DNA of 63,509 bases, taken from positions 1 through 63,509 of the forward strand of contig CAMVNO010000010.1 of assembly GCA_947168855.1 (NCBI GenBank), given 5' to 3'. Positions within the stretch are counted from its first letter, which is position 1, and each line of letters opens with the position of its first letter. The DNA is from an uncultured Clostridia bacterium (GTDB lineage: Bacteria; Bacillota; Clostridia; Christensenellales; CAG-138). Under the pieces are notes generated by a model. The model was not told the origin of the DNA and ran no database searches. It worked only from the letters and a program-made list of their open reading frames with translations. The position numbers were made by a program, and so were the translations under genes. Of this stretch, positions 11,441 to 19,357 are shown piece by piece.

Positions 11441-12534
11441 TATTCCTCCACCACCCTTCCGTTCGACACGCGGTACACCTGCATGCTGAGCGCGCCGGCT
11501 TTTACGAATTCCTCGAGATGCGTGCAGGTCACAAACGTCTGGCAGTCCGAAACGACCTCCAGCAGCCTTGCCTGCCGCTCCGCGTCGAGCTCCGAAAACA
11601 CGTCGTCCAAAAGCAGCACCGGTCGTTCGCCGCGGACCCTTCTGACGAGGTCGATCTCGGAAAGCTTCAGGGAGAGCGCCGCCGTGCGCTGCTGCCCCTG
11701 CGAGCCGTAAACGCGCAGATCGCGTCCGTTCAGCAGTAAACCCAGATCGTCCCGATGCGGTCCGACCGAGGTGAACCCGCGGAATACGTCGCGCTCGAGC
11801 CGTTCGCCGAGCTGCACCGTCAGCGTTTCGCGCATCGTGTCGTAATCCTGCACCGGGATCGTCGGCTCGTAGACCGTTTCCAGAAGCTCTTTCGTGCCGC
11901 TCATCTTCGCGTGGAGCGTGTGCGCGTTTTGCGAAAGCTCCTCAATGAACGCCGCGCGGTTCTGCATGATCGCTGCGCCGAGCTTACTGAGCTGCTCGTC
12001 CCACAGCTCGACCATTTCGTACGGTACGGGATCTTCCTTCAGCAGCAGATTGCGGCTTTTCAGCGCCTGATTGTACTGCTGCAGCGTGTAGTAGTACGAC
12101 GGTCTGAGCTGCGATAGCTCCATATCGAGGAACCGCCGCCGCTCCTGCGGTCCGTCCTTGACCAGCGCAAGGTCCTCCGGCGAGAACATGACCACGTTCA
12201 GACAGCCCATGAGCTCGCCCGAGCGGGAAAGCGGCGCTTCGTCGAGATATACCCGTTTCCGTTCCCCGCGGATGAGCTCGATGCGGATCGAGCGCGAGCC
12301 GCCGCGCGTTTCGAGAGAAAGCGCAACGCTGCCGTCCGTCATCCCGTCCATCACAAGCTCCGTGTCGTGCGGCGTGCGGTGGCTTCTTCCCAGCGCGCAC
12401 AGAAAGATCGACTCGAGCACGTTGGTCTTCCCCTCGGCGTTCAGTCCCGAAAGGATGTTGAGCCCCGGCTCCGGATACAGGGTAAGGTCCGTATAATTCC
12501 GGAATCTATGCAGTTCGAGTCCCTTGATCCGCAT
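11440..12534 (-). CDS. recF: DNA replication/repair protein RecF
   Basis: A 364-residue SMC-like ATPase that loads RecA at gapped DNA with RecO and RecR. It shows the N-terminal FRNY motif, the Walker A GLNAEGKTN (about 31-39), the signature GSQGQQRTAALSLKLSE, and the Walker B PVLLLDDVFSELD. The ATG at 12534 is chosen because GAGGAG lies upstream and the FRNY motif follows at the normal distance; a GTG at 12561 would add nine residues. First gene of recF-remB-gyrB-gyrA-cca. In many Bacillota dnaA-dnaN precede it; here an unrelated operon does. Confidence 0.95.
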   Translation of the reverse strand: MRIKGLELHRFRNYTDLTLYPEPGLNILSGLNAEGKTNVLESIFLCALGRSHRTPHDTELVMDGMTDGSVALSLETRGGSRSIRIELIRGERKRVYLDEAPLSRSGELMGCLNVVMFSPEDLALVKDGPQERRRFLDMELSQLRPSYYYTLQQYNQALKSRNLLLKEDPVPYEMVELWDEQLSKLGAAIMQNRAAFIEELSQNAHTLHAKMSGTKELLETVYEPTIPVQDYDTMRETLTVQLGERLERDVFRGFTSVGPHRDDLGLLLNGRDLRVYGSQGQQRTAALSLKLSEIDLVRRVRGERPVLLLDDVFSELDAERQARLLEVVSDCQTFVTCTHLEEFVKAGALSMQVYRVSNGRVVEE

Positions 12535-12564
12535 GGGTATATTCTCCTCACAATTTACCATATG

Positions 12565-12593
12565 ATTATAGCACAGACGCTCTGTTTTGTAAA
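12565..12593 (-). promoter_or_regulatory. Sigma-A promoter for recF operon
   Basis: Minus strand -35 TTTACA (12588-12593), 17-base spacer ending in TGC (extended -10), -10 TATAAT (12565-12570), about 30 bases before the recF ATG. Confidence 0.8.
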
Positions 12594-12671
12594 TATCAAT
12601 ATAGAAGAAAAAGCAAATCTTTTCATATATTTTACATCACGGATTCTATCGTTCCCGCCTTTCAGGGCACG

Positions 12672-12695
12672 AAAAAAGCCCGCCTTTCGGCGGGC
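12672..12695 (-). terminator. Rho-independent terminator after the E2-like acyltransferase gene
   Basis: Minus strand stem GCCCGCC/GGCGGGC with GAAA loop (12678-12684, 12689-12695) followed by six T. Confidence 0.9.
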
Positions 12696-12709
12696 GGGAA
12701 AGCGGTCGC

Positions 12710-13546
12710 TTACGGGATATCCTCCTCCACCTTTTCGGGCGGAACTTCGAGGAGCTCCGGATGCTTCAGGTAGTTGAAAAGCTTGCGGCTTGCGACGACG
12801 TACTGCGAGCCGGAGCAGACGCGCTCGTCCATGACGATCCCCATCGGAATGCATTTCTCGAACACGATCTCCCCCTTCTTCCGCTGCGGGACCTCATGCG
12901 GGATGCCCATCGCGATGATCATCGTCGTCGTGCCGAAATTGTACACATGATGATAGATCGCGTTCGTGCGGATGCTGGCAAGGTTCGTGATCGTCAGCGA
13001 GCAATGGAACGGGCTCGCGTCGATGATGCTCTTCGGAAGCAAGCCGAACTTGTCCATGAGCTTGAACACGCACACGCCGAAGCGGCAGAGTCCCGGAACC
13101 TTCAGAAGCTTGCGGATCAGATCGTCGGTCGAATTCGTATCGCCCTTCTCGCGGTTTTCCGTCACGTACTGATCGAGCGTTTTGTGCACGTCGTCAATCG
13201 TGAACTCCGGTCTGAAATGCATCTTGTTCATCGTGCCCTCGGTTTCGCCGGGCTTTAGGACCACCATGCCGACCGCGATCTCGTTTCTGGCATAGATCGT
13301 CTTGTTCACGACGAAGCGGTTGATGATCGGATACTCCGCAACCGTGCGCACGTATGCCGCAAGCACCAGCCCGAGGTGGGAATACACCTTCCCCTCGGCG
13401 CGCTTTTTGTTCAGGTACGCCTGCATCGGCTCGACCGGAACGTCGATCTCCATCATGTTCATGGAATCGCAGCGCTGATCCATGATGTGCGCCGCGACCT
13501 GATACATCGGCTGCGCGGTCTTGACGCGTCTCCCGTCTTTTCTCAT
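12710..13546 (-). CDS. 2-oxo acid dehydrogenase E2-like acyltransferase domain protein
   Basis: A 278-residue stand-alone protein of the CoA-dependent acyltransferase (CAT/E2) fold, with no lipoyl or peripheral-subunit-binding domain. Family hallmarks include the N-terminal stretch leading to SHLGLVLAAYVRTVAEYP, the FHCSLTITNLASI segment, and a C-terminal segment where the E2 active motif HRxxDG would lie; here it reads DERVCSG (about 243). The catalytic His and Asp are therefore not obvious. Start ATG at 13546 overlaps the transporter stop by 4 bases (ATGA) and has GAGGGAG upstream. It may be an acyltransferase with altered chemistry or a non-catalytic relative; the substrate is unknown. Third gene of an acetyltransferase-transporter-acyltransferase operon. 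Confidence 0.7.
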   Translation of the reverse strand: MRKDGRRVKTAQPMYQVAAHIMDQRCDSMNMMEIDVPVEPMQAYLNKKRAEGKVYSHLGLVLAAYVRTVAEYPIINRFVVNKTIYARNEIAVGMVVLKPGETEGTMNKMHFRPEFTIDDVHKTLDQYVTENREKGDTNSTDDLIRKLLKVPGLCRFGVCVFKLMDKFGLLPKSIIDASPFHCSLTITNLASIRTNAIYHHVYNFGTTTMIIAMGIPHEVPQRKKGEIVFEKCIPMGIVMDERVCSGSQYVVASRKLFNYLKHPELLEVPPEKVEEDIP

Positions 13547-14496
13547 TTTGTTTCTCCCTCTGTTGAATGGATTGGTTTTTCTATGGTGTCTGACTCGCCC
13601 TTCCTTGCAAACTTCTGCACGCCGTAGATCCCGACAAGGATCACAACGCAGAATACGGCGGAAAGCCAGGAAAACGGCTCCTTGAGGATCAGCGCGCCCG
13701 CGATCACGGACACCGCGGTCGTCAGGTTCGCATATACGGTCGAGCGCGTCACCGTCATATACGTCGCCATATAGGACAGCAAAAAGTAACTCACGACCGA
13801 ACAGCACACCGCAAGGAACAGCACCGGCAGCAGGAACCGCAAATCGCCCATCGGCGCAAAGAAGGCGCCGAGATCGAAATGCGTCCGGATGAGCGCGATC
13901 GGCGTAAAGCACACCGCGCCCATGCCGATCATCAGGTACGTGCGCTCGAACGGCGTAAACTCTGCGGACAGTCCGCGATCGAGGATCCCGTACGCCGCGG
14001 CGGAAACCACCGCAACGACCAGCCCCGCAACGCCGATCCAGTCCAGTTTGCCGCTCGAATGCGTCAGAAGCCCGATGCCGATGACGCCGCCGACCGACAG
14101 GAAGCTGAACAGGATCTGTCCGACCGTCGGCTTTTCATGCAGAAACGGGATCGCCGCAAAGATCGCCACGATCGGGATCACCGCGATCATCACGCCCGAA
14201 AAGATCGTCGTCGAATGGATGACGCCGAGCTCCTCGCCGATGAAATACACCACCGGCTCCATGAGCCCCATGAACAGCGGTAAATGGATCCGCTTCCATT
14301 TGCCGCGGAAGTCGATCTTCACCACGCCGAACAGAAGCAGCAGATTCATGATCGCAAACGCGATCAGAAACCGGTGACTGAGCAGCAGGAACATATCGGC
14401 AACGCCGAGCGCCGATTTCGTGCCGAGAAAGCTGAAGCCCCAGAAAACATGGCTGATCACAGCCGCCAAAAAGAGTGTAATTTCTTTCTTTCTCAT
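13543..14496 (-). CDS. DMT/EamA family transporter
   Basis: A 317-residue polytopic membrane protein with about ten hydrophobic segments arranged as two five-helix EamA repeats. The first begins ALFLAAV-like after MRKKEIT; the second repeat begins near LDWIGVAGLVVAV. Such transporters export or import small metabolites; the substrate cannot be read from the sequence. The ATG at 14496 is chosen because the first helix starts directly after it; a longer frame from 14697 would overlap the acetyltransferase gene. The spacing to the preceding stop is 8 bases, so it is co-transcribed. Confidence 0.85.
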   Translation of the reverse strand: MRKKEITLFLAAVISHVFWGFSFLGTKSALGVADMFLLLSHRFLIAFAIMNLLLLFGVVKIDFRGKWKRIHLPLFMGLMEPVVYFIGEELGVIHSTTIFSGVMIAVIPIVAIFAAIPFLHEKPTVGQILFSFLSVGGVIGIGLLTHSSGKLDWIGVAGLVVAVVSAAAYGILDRGLSAEFTPFERTYLMIGMGAVCFTPIALIRTHFDLGAFFAPMGDLRFLLPVLFLAVCCSVVSYFLLSYMATYMTVTRSTVYANLTTAVSVIAGALILKEPFSWLSAVFCVVILVGIYGVQKFARKGESDTIEKPIHSTEGETK

Positions 14497-14504
14497 AACC
14501 CCGG

Positions 14505-14975
14505 TCAGTCTATCCGATACTCCAGAACCGTTTTGCGCGCGGTAAGCCCCATCTTTTGATAGAACGCGAGCGCGTTCACGTTGTCGTTCCAGACGTTCAG
14601 CGTGATCCAGTCGAAGCCGTTGTCCTTCGCAAACGCCTTCACATGCGCAAAAAGCCGCTGTCCGACGCCGCCGCGGCGCTCCTGCTCGTCCACGCACAGA
14701 TCGTCGATGAACAGCTCCCTGCGCCCGACGACGGTGCCGCTGTCTTCGATCTCATGCACAAAGCAGATCGCATAGCCGACCGCCCGGTCGGTTTCGTCCG
14801 TTTCCACGAACAGCACGCAGTCCGGATCCTCCAGGAGCTTCAATACGCCCGCTTCGGAATACTTCTGCGTGCCGCTCCGGTACATATCGGGACGCACGGC
14901 GGCGTGCACTTCCAGCACCTGCCTTAAAAGCGCGGAGATGCGCGGCGCGTCCTTGGGTTCTGCTCTGCGGATCAT
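14505..14975 (-). CDS. GNAT family N-acetyltransferase
   Basis: A 156-residue GNAT protein. It begins MIRRAEPKDAPRISALLRQVLEVHA, has the acetyl-CoA binding segment LCVDEQERRGGVGQRLFAHV (Q/RxxGxG/A-type loop), and ends with the ALAFYQKMG motif typical of the family. The ATG at 14975 has AAAGGAG 5 bases upstream. Substrate unknown; the fold is used on proteins, amino acids and antibiotics. It is the first gene of a three-gene operon, and its upstream region is the mini-hairpin array. Confidence 0.85.
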   Translation of the reverse strand: MIRRAEPKDAPRISALLRQVLEVHAAVRPDMYRSGTQKYSEAGVLKLLEDPDCVLFVETDETDRAVGYAICFVHEIEDSGTVVGRRELFIDDLCVDEQERRGGVGQRLFAHVKAFAKDNGFDWITLNVWNDNVNALAFYQKMGLTARKTVLEYRID

Positions 14976-14990
14976 ATTGGCTCCTTTCAT

Positions 14991-15171
14991 GCGGTTATAC
15001 CGCAATTCATGTGCGCAGCACAATTCATGCAGCTTCGCTGCAATTCACGGCGCAGCCGATTCATGCAGCCGTGCTGCAATTCATCCCTGTGTTTCGGAAT
15101 GAATTGTCCTTCGGACATGAATTGACCTGTCGGTCATGAATTGCCTGTCGGCATGAATCGACCTTGCGGTC
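14991..15171. repeat. Array of ten mini-hairpins with constant 7-base spacers
   Basis: Between typA and the acetyltransferase gene lie ten short, perfectly paired hairpins in tandem (stems 3-5 bp, loops 3-4 bases; the transition unit is irregular). Left units: 14991-15003 (GCGGT stem), 15011-15021, 15029-15041, 15048-15058, 15065-15077. Their spacer is AATTCAT, in one case shortened. A transition unit spans about 15079-15104. Right units: 15106-15116, 15124-15135, 15143-15152, 15160-15171, with spacer ATGAATT, the reverse complement of the left spacer. Stem sequences differ from unit to unit but pairing is kept. No ORF crosses it and no T-run follows. Function unknown. Confidence 0.85.
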
Positions 15172-15177
15172 ATTGCA

Positions 15178-16998
15178 TTATTCCTTCATCATCCTTGCCG
15201 CAAGCTTCATGCGCTGTTCCTTCGAAAGAATGCGCTTGCGCATGCGGATGCTCTTCGGCGTGATCTCGACCAGCTCGTCGTCCGCGATGAACTCGAGGCA
15301 TTGTTCGAGCGTGAACAGCGTCGGCGGCGTGAGCCGCAGCGCTTCGTCGCTGCCCGCTGCGCGCATGTTGGTGACGTGCTTCTTCTTGCAGACGTTGACC
15401 ACGATGTCGTCCGCGCGCGCGCATTCGCCCACGATCTCGCCCTCATAGACCGGAACGCCCGGTCCGATGAACATCCTGCCGCGATCCTGGGCGTAGAACA
15501 GCCCGTAGGAGCAGGAATCGCCCGTTTCGTGCGCGACGAGGCTTCCCGTCTTGCGCTCGGCAATATCGCCCTTATAGGGCTCGTAGCCGTAAAAGATATG
15601 GTTCATAACGCCGTTGCCGCGCGTGTCGGTCATTAGCTCCGAACGGTACCCCATCAGTCCGCGCGCCGGGATCAGGAACTTCAGGCGCGTGCCGGTGTCG
15701 CCGAGCGTCGTCATGTCGGTCATTTCCGCCTTGCGCATGCCGAGCTTTTCCATGACCGCGCCGACGTATTCCTGCGGCACGTCGATGGTGAGCTCCTCGA
15801 TCGGCTCGGTCACAACGCCGTTTTCGTCCTTGTGCAGAATGACCTTCGGACGCGACACCGCGAACTCATAGCCCTGACGGCGCATCTGCTCGATCAGGAT
15901 CGAAAGATGCAGCTCGCCTCTGCCGCTGACGCGGAACGTGTCGGTGGATTCGGTCTCCTCGACGCGCATGGACACGTTCGTTTTGACCTCGTTGAACAGC
16001 CGTTCGCGGAGATTGCGGCTCGTCACATACTTGCCTTCCTTGCCGGCAAACGGGCTGTCGTTGACCATAAACATCATGGAGACGGTCGGCTCGTCGATCT
16101 TGACGAACGGCATGGGCTCGACGCAAGCAGGATCGCACGCGGTCTCGCCGACGTTCAGATCCTCCACGCCCGCGACGCAGACGATGTCGCCCGCATACGC
16201 TTCCTCGACCTCGACGCGCTGTAAGCCCTCGAAGTTATAGAGCCGCGTGATCTTCGTGTCGCGGCGGCGGTTCTCCTGTCCGCCGCACAGCGTGATGACC
16301 TGTCCGCGCTTTGCCACGCCGCGCTCGATTCTGCCGATGCCGATCTTGCCCACATAATCGTCGTAGTCGATCGTCGAGAACAGGATCTGCAGCGGCGCGT
16401 CGGTGTCCGTTGCGGGAGACGGGATCTCCTTGAGAATCGTATCGAAGACCGCCTGCATGTTGTTCTCCATCTGATCCGGCTCGTAGCCCGACATGTTGTT
16501 GCGCGCGGAGGCGTACACGATCGGGAAATCGAGCTGCTCGTCCGTTGCGCCGAGCTCGATGAAAAGCTCCAAGGCTTCGTCCACGACCTCGTAGGGACGC
16601 GCTTCCGGACGGTCGACCTTGTTCACCACGACGACCGCCTTCTTGTTGAGCTCCAGCGCTTTGCGGAGCACAAACCGCGTCTGCGGCATGCAGCCCTCGA
16701 ACGCGTCAATGAGAAGCAGAACGCCGTCCACCATCTGCAGGATGCGCTCGACCTCGCCGCCGAAGTCCGCGTGACCCGGCGTGTCGACGATATTGATGCG
16801 CGTGTCGCCGTAGGTGACCGCGGTGTTTTTGGACAGGATCGTGATGCCGCGCTCGCGCTCGAGATCGCCGCTGTCCATGATGCGCTCGGTCCCCTGCTCG
16901 CTGCGCCGCAGCGCGCCCGCGTCCTTCAAAAGCTGATCGACCAGCGTCGTCTTGCCGTGGTCGACGTGTGCGATGATCGCTACATTGCGAATATTCAT
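15178..16998 (-). CDS. typA: Translational GTPase TypA/BipA
   Basis: A 606-residue ribosome-associated GTPase of the EF-G family, involved in stress, cold growth and 50S assembly. G1 is AHVDHGKTT (about 10-18), the DTPGHADF G3 motif is present, G4 is NKVDR; domain V and the BipA-specific C-terminal domain end in MRKRILSKEQR. Length is normal. The ATG has GAGGAG upstream. It is transcribed alone from a consensus promoter, and the mini-hairpin array begins right after its stop. Confidence 0.97.
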   Translation of the reverse strand: MNIRNVAIIAHVDHGKTTLVDQLLKDAGALRRSEQGTERIMDSGDLERERGITILSKNTAVTYGDTRINIVDTPGHADFGGEVERILQMVDGVLLLIDAFEGCMPQTRFVLRKALELNKKAVVVVNKVDRPEARPYEVVDEALELFIELGATDEQLDFPIVYASARNNMSGYEPDQMENNMQAVFDTILKEIPSPATDTDAPLQILFSTIDYDDYVGKIGIGRIERGVAKRGQVITLCGGQENRRRDTKITRLYNFEGLQRVEVEEAYAGDIVCVAGVEDLNVGETACDPACVEPMPFVKIDEPTVSMMFMVNDSPFAGKEGKYVTSRNLRERLFNEVKTNVSMRVEETESTDTFRVSGRGELHLSILIEQMRRQGYEFAVSRPKVILHKDENGVVTEPIEELTIDVPQEYVGAVMEKLGMRKAEMTDMTTLGDTGTRLKFLIPARGLMGYRSELMTDTRGNGVMNHIFYGYEPYKGDIAERKTGSLVAHETGDSCSYGLFYAQDRGRMFIGPGVPVYEGEIVGECARADDIVVNVCKKKHVTNMRAAGSDEALRLTPPTLFTLEQCLEFIADDELVEITPKSIRMRKRILSKEQRMKLAARMMKE

Positions 16999-17054
16999 AA
17001 AAGCTCCTCTTTTCTTCGGATTGTCTGTAATTCTCTCAAAAAAACAACCGGAAT

Positions 17055-17083
17055 ATTATACTACGCATTTCACACAGATGCAA
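17055..17083 (-). promoter_or_regulatory. Sigma-A promoter for typA
   Basis: Minus strand -35 TTGCAT (17078-17083), 17-base spacer, perfect -10 TATAAT (17055-17060), about 57 bases before the typA ATG. Confidence 0.85.
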
Positions 17084-17094
17084 GTTTTTCCCGC

Positions 17095-17118
17095 AAAAAA
17101 ATGCGCCCGAAGGCGCAT
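17095..17118 (-). terminator. Rho-independent terminator of the SpoIID-domain gene
   Basis: Minus strand stem ATGCGCC/GGCGCAT with TTCG loop (17101-17107, 17112-17118) and at least six T after it. Confidence 0.9.
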
Positions 17119-17133
17119 GAAATCATGAATCCG

Positions 17134-19227
17134 TTATGATTCCAGACCGACGACATGCCGCAGGATACCCGCAGCATCCGAGGCGTCCACGGTGCCGTCC
17201 CCGTAATAGTCCGCCGCAAGCAGGTTCCGATCCGTAATCGGATCCCGTTTCACCAGGAATCGCAGGATCAGCGATGCGTCGGCGGCGGTCACATCGCCCG
17301 AGCCGTTGACGTCGCCCCGCAAAACCGCAGGCGCATCGGCGCCGAGCGTGATATAGTTCTTGTAGATAAATGCGCCCTGTCCCGTTGCGCGGTCCATGAT
17401 AAAGTACCAGTTCCCGGACTGATAGTAAACATAGACCTTGTCGCCCTTGTTCAGCACCCCGCATTTGTCAAAGTCGGTCGAGGGTCCGCGCCGCAGATTG
17501 GAACGGTCGGCATTGCATACGCCCTCCCAACGCGGCTTCGGCGCGCGTTCAAAATAGCTGACGTAATCGCCGTACACATAACCCGTCTTGCCGCTTTCTT
17601 CGTCAAACGCCTTGAGCCAGCTTCCGCTTTTGCCGGTGACCGCAAGGATCGTTCCGCGTTTCAGGGTCCGGATCGTCGCATAGGAGGTCGACGGACCCTT
17701 GCGCAAGCGCAGGGTAGCCGACGTCACGATCACGTCATAGCCGGACGATGCCGGTGCGGGCGTCGCCGTCGGCTTCGCGGTGGGCGCCGCGGTCGGAGCT
17801 GCGGTCGGCTTCGCCGTGGGCGTCGCGGTCGAATCTGCCGTGGGCGTCGCGGTCGGATCTGCCGTGGGCTTTGCCGTCGGCGTCGCGGAAGGAGCTGCCG
17901 TCGGGGTTGCGATCGGCTGCGGATCGTCGCCGTCTTCATAGGTAAAGTCGAAGTCCGCGGTCGATTCGATCGCATTGCCGTCCGCGTCAAAGAGCGTGGC
18001 GCCGCGGTAATAGAATTTCAGCACATCCACATAGGAATAGCCCTTCTTGACCATCTGCGCCGCGCCGCGATGCGAAAGCCCCGCGCGGTGTCCGCTCGAA
18101 ACACCCCACACAAGCCTCCATTCCCGTTCGGCGGTGCGCACGGCAAAGCAGACAGCGCCCGCCGCGCCGGACGCCGCCGCGGTCCTGACCTCGCCGGGCG
18201 TGCAGGAAAACGAGACCTGCCGCTGCGTGCCGTCGCCGTCTTTGACCGTCAGCGTCCAGTCGTACCGTTTCTGCGGCGCGAGTGTGCTCGGATAACGCGC
18301 GGTGCCGGAGGGCTTGTTCGGATCGTAAATGCCGACAAGCGCGTCGACCGAAACGATCTCCGCCGCCCCCGCTTTGCCGAGCAGGAAGGAATACAGCTTC
18401 GAATTCATCTTTTCCGGCTCCGCTCCGTCGACCGTCAGAACGACATTTTTAGTCGATCCCAAAAGGTCGAACGGGTCGTATCCGAACCAGTATGCGCCGT
18501 CGTTTCCGGTGCCGCCCCAGCGAATGCGCGGCGTGATCGCCTGTCCGCCGTTGGCGGTGCTGTAATAGGTTTTCACGGTCTTTCCGCGATAACGCAGGGT
18601 CTGCGTCCAAACGGCGTCGACCGCGGCGATCGTGTTCCGATCTCCCGCCACATAGCCGTAATACAGCTGTGAGCTCGTGGTGTCGTACACGTCGAAATAC
18701 TTGCTCTTTCTCGCCTCGACCTCGGCAAGCGCAAAGCCCTTGGCGCAGATCGCCTCCGTTTTCAGCAGTTCGGGATCCGACGAGTCGGACATCTCGCCGC
18801 TGACCGCGCCGTAGAGGTAATGATGCATATCCACATAGTTGATCAGCCGCAGCGTGCCGTTGTCGTTGTAAAACACGAAATCGCCGTAATACGTCAGCTT
18901 CCCGTGTCTCGGATTGTTGAATTGCAGCACCGTGGCGGCGGATGTGCCGACGCGCGTCAGACGGACCGACGCGGACGACGTCTGCAGAACCCCTGCGGAC
19001 GAATGGGATACCGTGATCTTCCCGTTGTCGATGGCTGCCGTCACGGTCCCGCCGGAGATTTTTTTGCCGCCCACGGCGTATTTCCCGACAAGCTGTACCG
19101 TCAGGGTATCCGCACCGTTCGTGGACAGAAGCACGCGTACGATCGTTTCTTCCTCCGTCGCCGACGCCGACCGGATCGAGACCGGCAGCATGCACAGGCA
19201 GAGCAGCAGACACAGCAGACGTTTCAT
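17134..19227 (-). CDS. Exported SpoIID/LytB-domain protein with SH3 and dockerin domains
   Basis: A 697-residue secreted protein. A signal peptide (about 1-23, ending SASA) precedes a SpoIID-type peptidoglycan-remodelling domain (about 90-410; landmarks LINYVDMHHYLYGAVSGEM, ETEAIC-like KTEAICAKGFALAE, YYSTANGG, and HRGAAQMVKKGYSY). In SpoIID this domain is a lytic transglycosylase acting on denuded glycan. Next come a Thr/Pro/Ala linker (about 442-494), two bacterial SH3 domains (about 497-630), and a C-terminal type I dockerin (RGDVNGSGDVTAADASLILR, then DYYGDGTVDASDAAGILR). The dockerin should bind a cohesin elsewhere. ATG start with AAAGGAGG upstream. A cell-wall role is likely, not proven to be in sporulation. 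Confidence 0.9.
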   Translation of the reverse strand: MKRLLCLLLCLCMLPVSIRSASATEEETIVRVLLSTNGADTLTVQLVGKYAVGGKKISGGTVTAAIDNGKITVSHSSAGVLQTSSASVRLTRVGTSAATVLQFNNPRHGKLTYYGDFVFYNDNGTLRLINYVDMHHYLYGAVSGEMSDSSDPELLKTEAICAKGFALAEVEARKSKYFDVYDTTSSQLYYGYVAGDRNTIAAVDAVWTQTLRYRGKTVKTYYSTANGGQAITPRIRWGGTGNDGAYWFGYDPFDLLGSTKNVVLTVDGAEPEKMNSKLYSFLLGKAGAAEIVSVDALVGIYDPNKPSGTARYPSTLAPQKRYDWTLTVKDGDGTQRQVSFSCTPGEVRTAAASGAAGAVCFAVRTAEREWRLVWGVSSGHRAGLSHRGAAQMVKKGYSYVDVLKFYYRGATLFDADGNAIESTADFDFTYEDGDDPQPIATPTAAPSATPTAKPTADPTATPTADSTATPTAKPTAAPTAAPTAKPTATPAPASSGYDVIVTSATLRLRKGPSTSYATIRTLKRGTILAVTGKSGSWLKAFDEESGKTGYVYGDYVSYFERAPKPRWEGVCNADRSNLRRGPSTDFDKCGVLNKGDKVYVYYQSGNWYFIMDRATGQGAFIYKNYITLGADAPAVLRGDVNGSGDVTAADASLILRFLVKRDPITDRNLLAADYYGDGTVDASDAAGILRHVVGLES

Positions 19228-19280
19228 GTACGCGTCCTCCTTTCCTTCGTTTGTACAGTTTCTTTATATCACAGCTCCGT

Positions 19281-19308
19281 AAAAAAACAAACGCCGCCCG
19301 GCGTTTGT
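19281..19308 (-). terminator. Rho-independent terminator of the FAD-dehydrogenase gene
   Basis: Minus strand stem ACAAACGCC/GGCGTTTGT with GGGC loop (19287-19295, 19300-19308) and a seven-T tail. It lies between the flavoprotein stop and the SpoIID-domain gene. Confidence 0.9.
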
Positions 19309-19357
19309 TGAAACTTTTTTTACAAGTATGACGAATCTATTTTGCAATTCCGGCAAA

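Noticed and set aside
14991-15171. Rho-independent terminator of typA or a CRISPR/REP element
   Set aside because: No T-run follows any stem, the stems vary in sequence while the spacers are constant, and there are far too many stems for a terminator.
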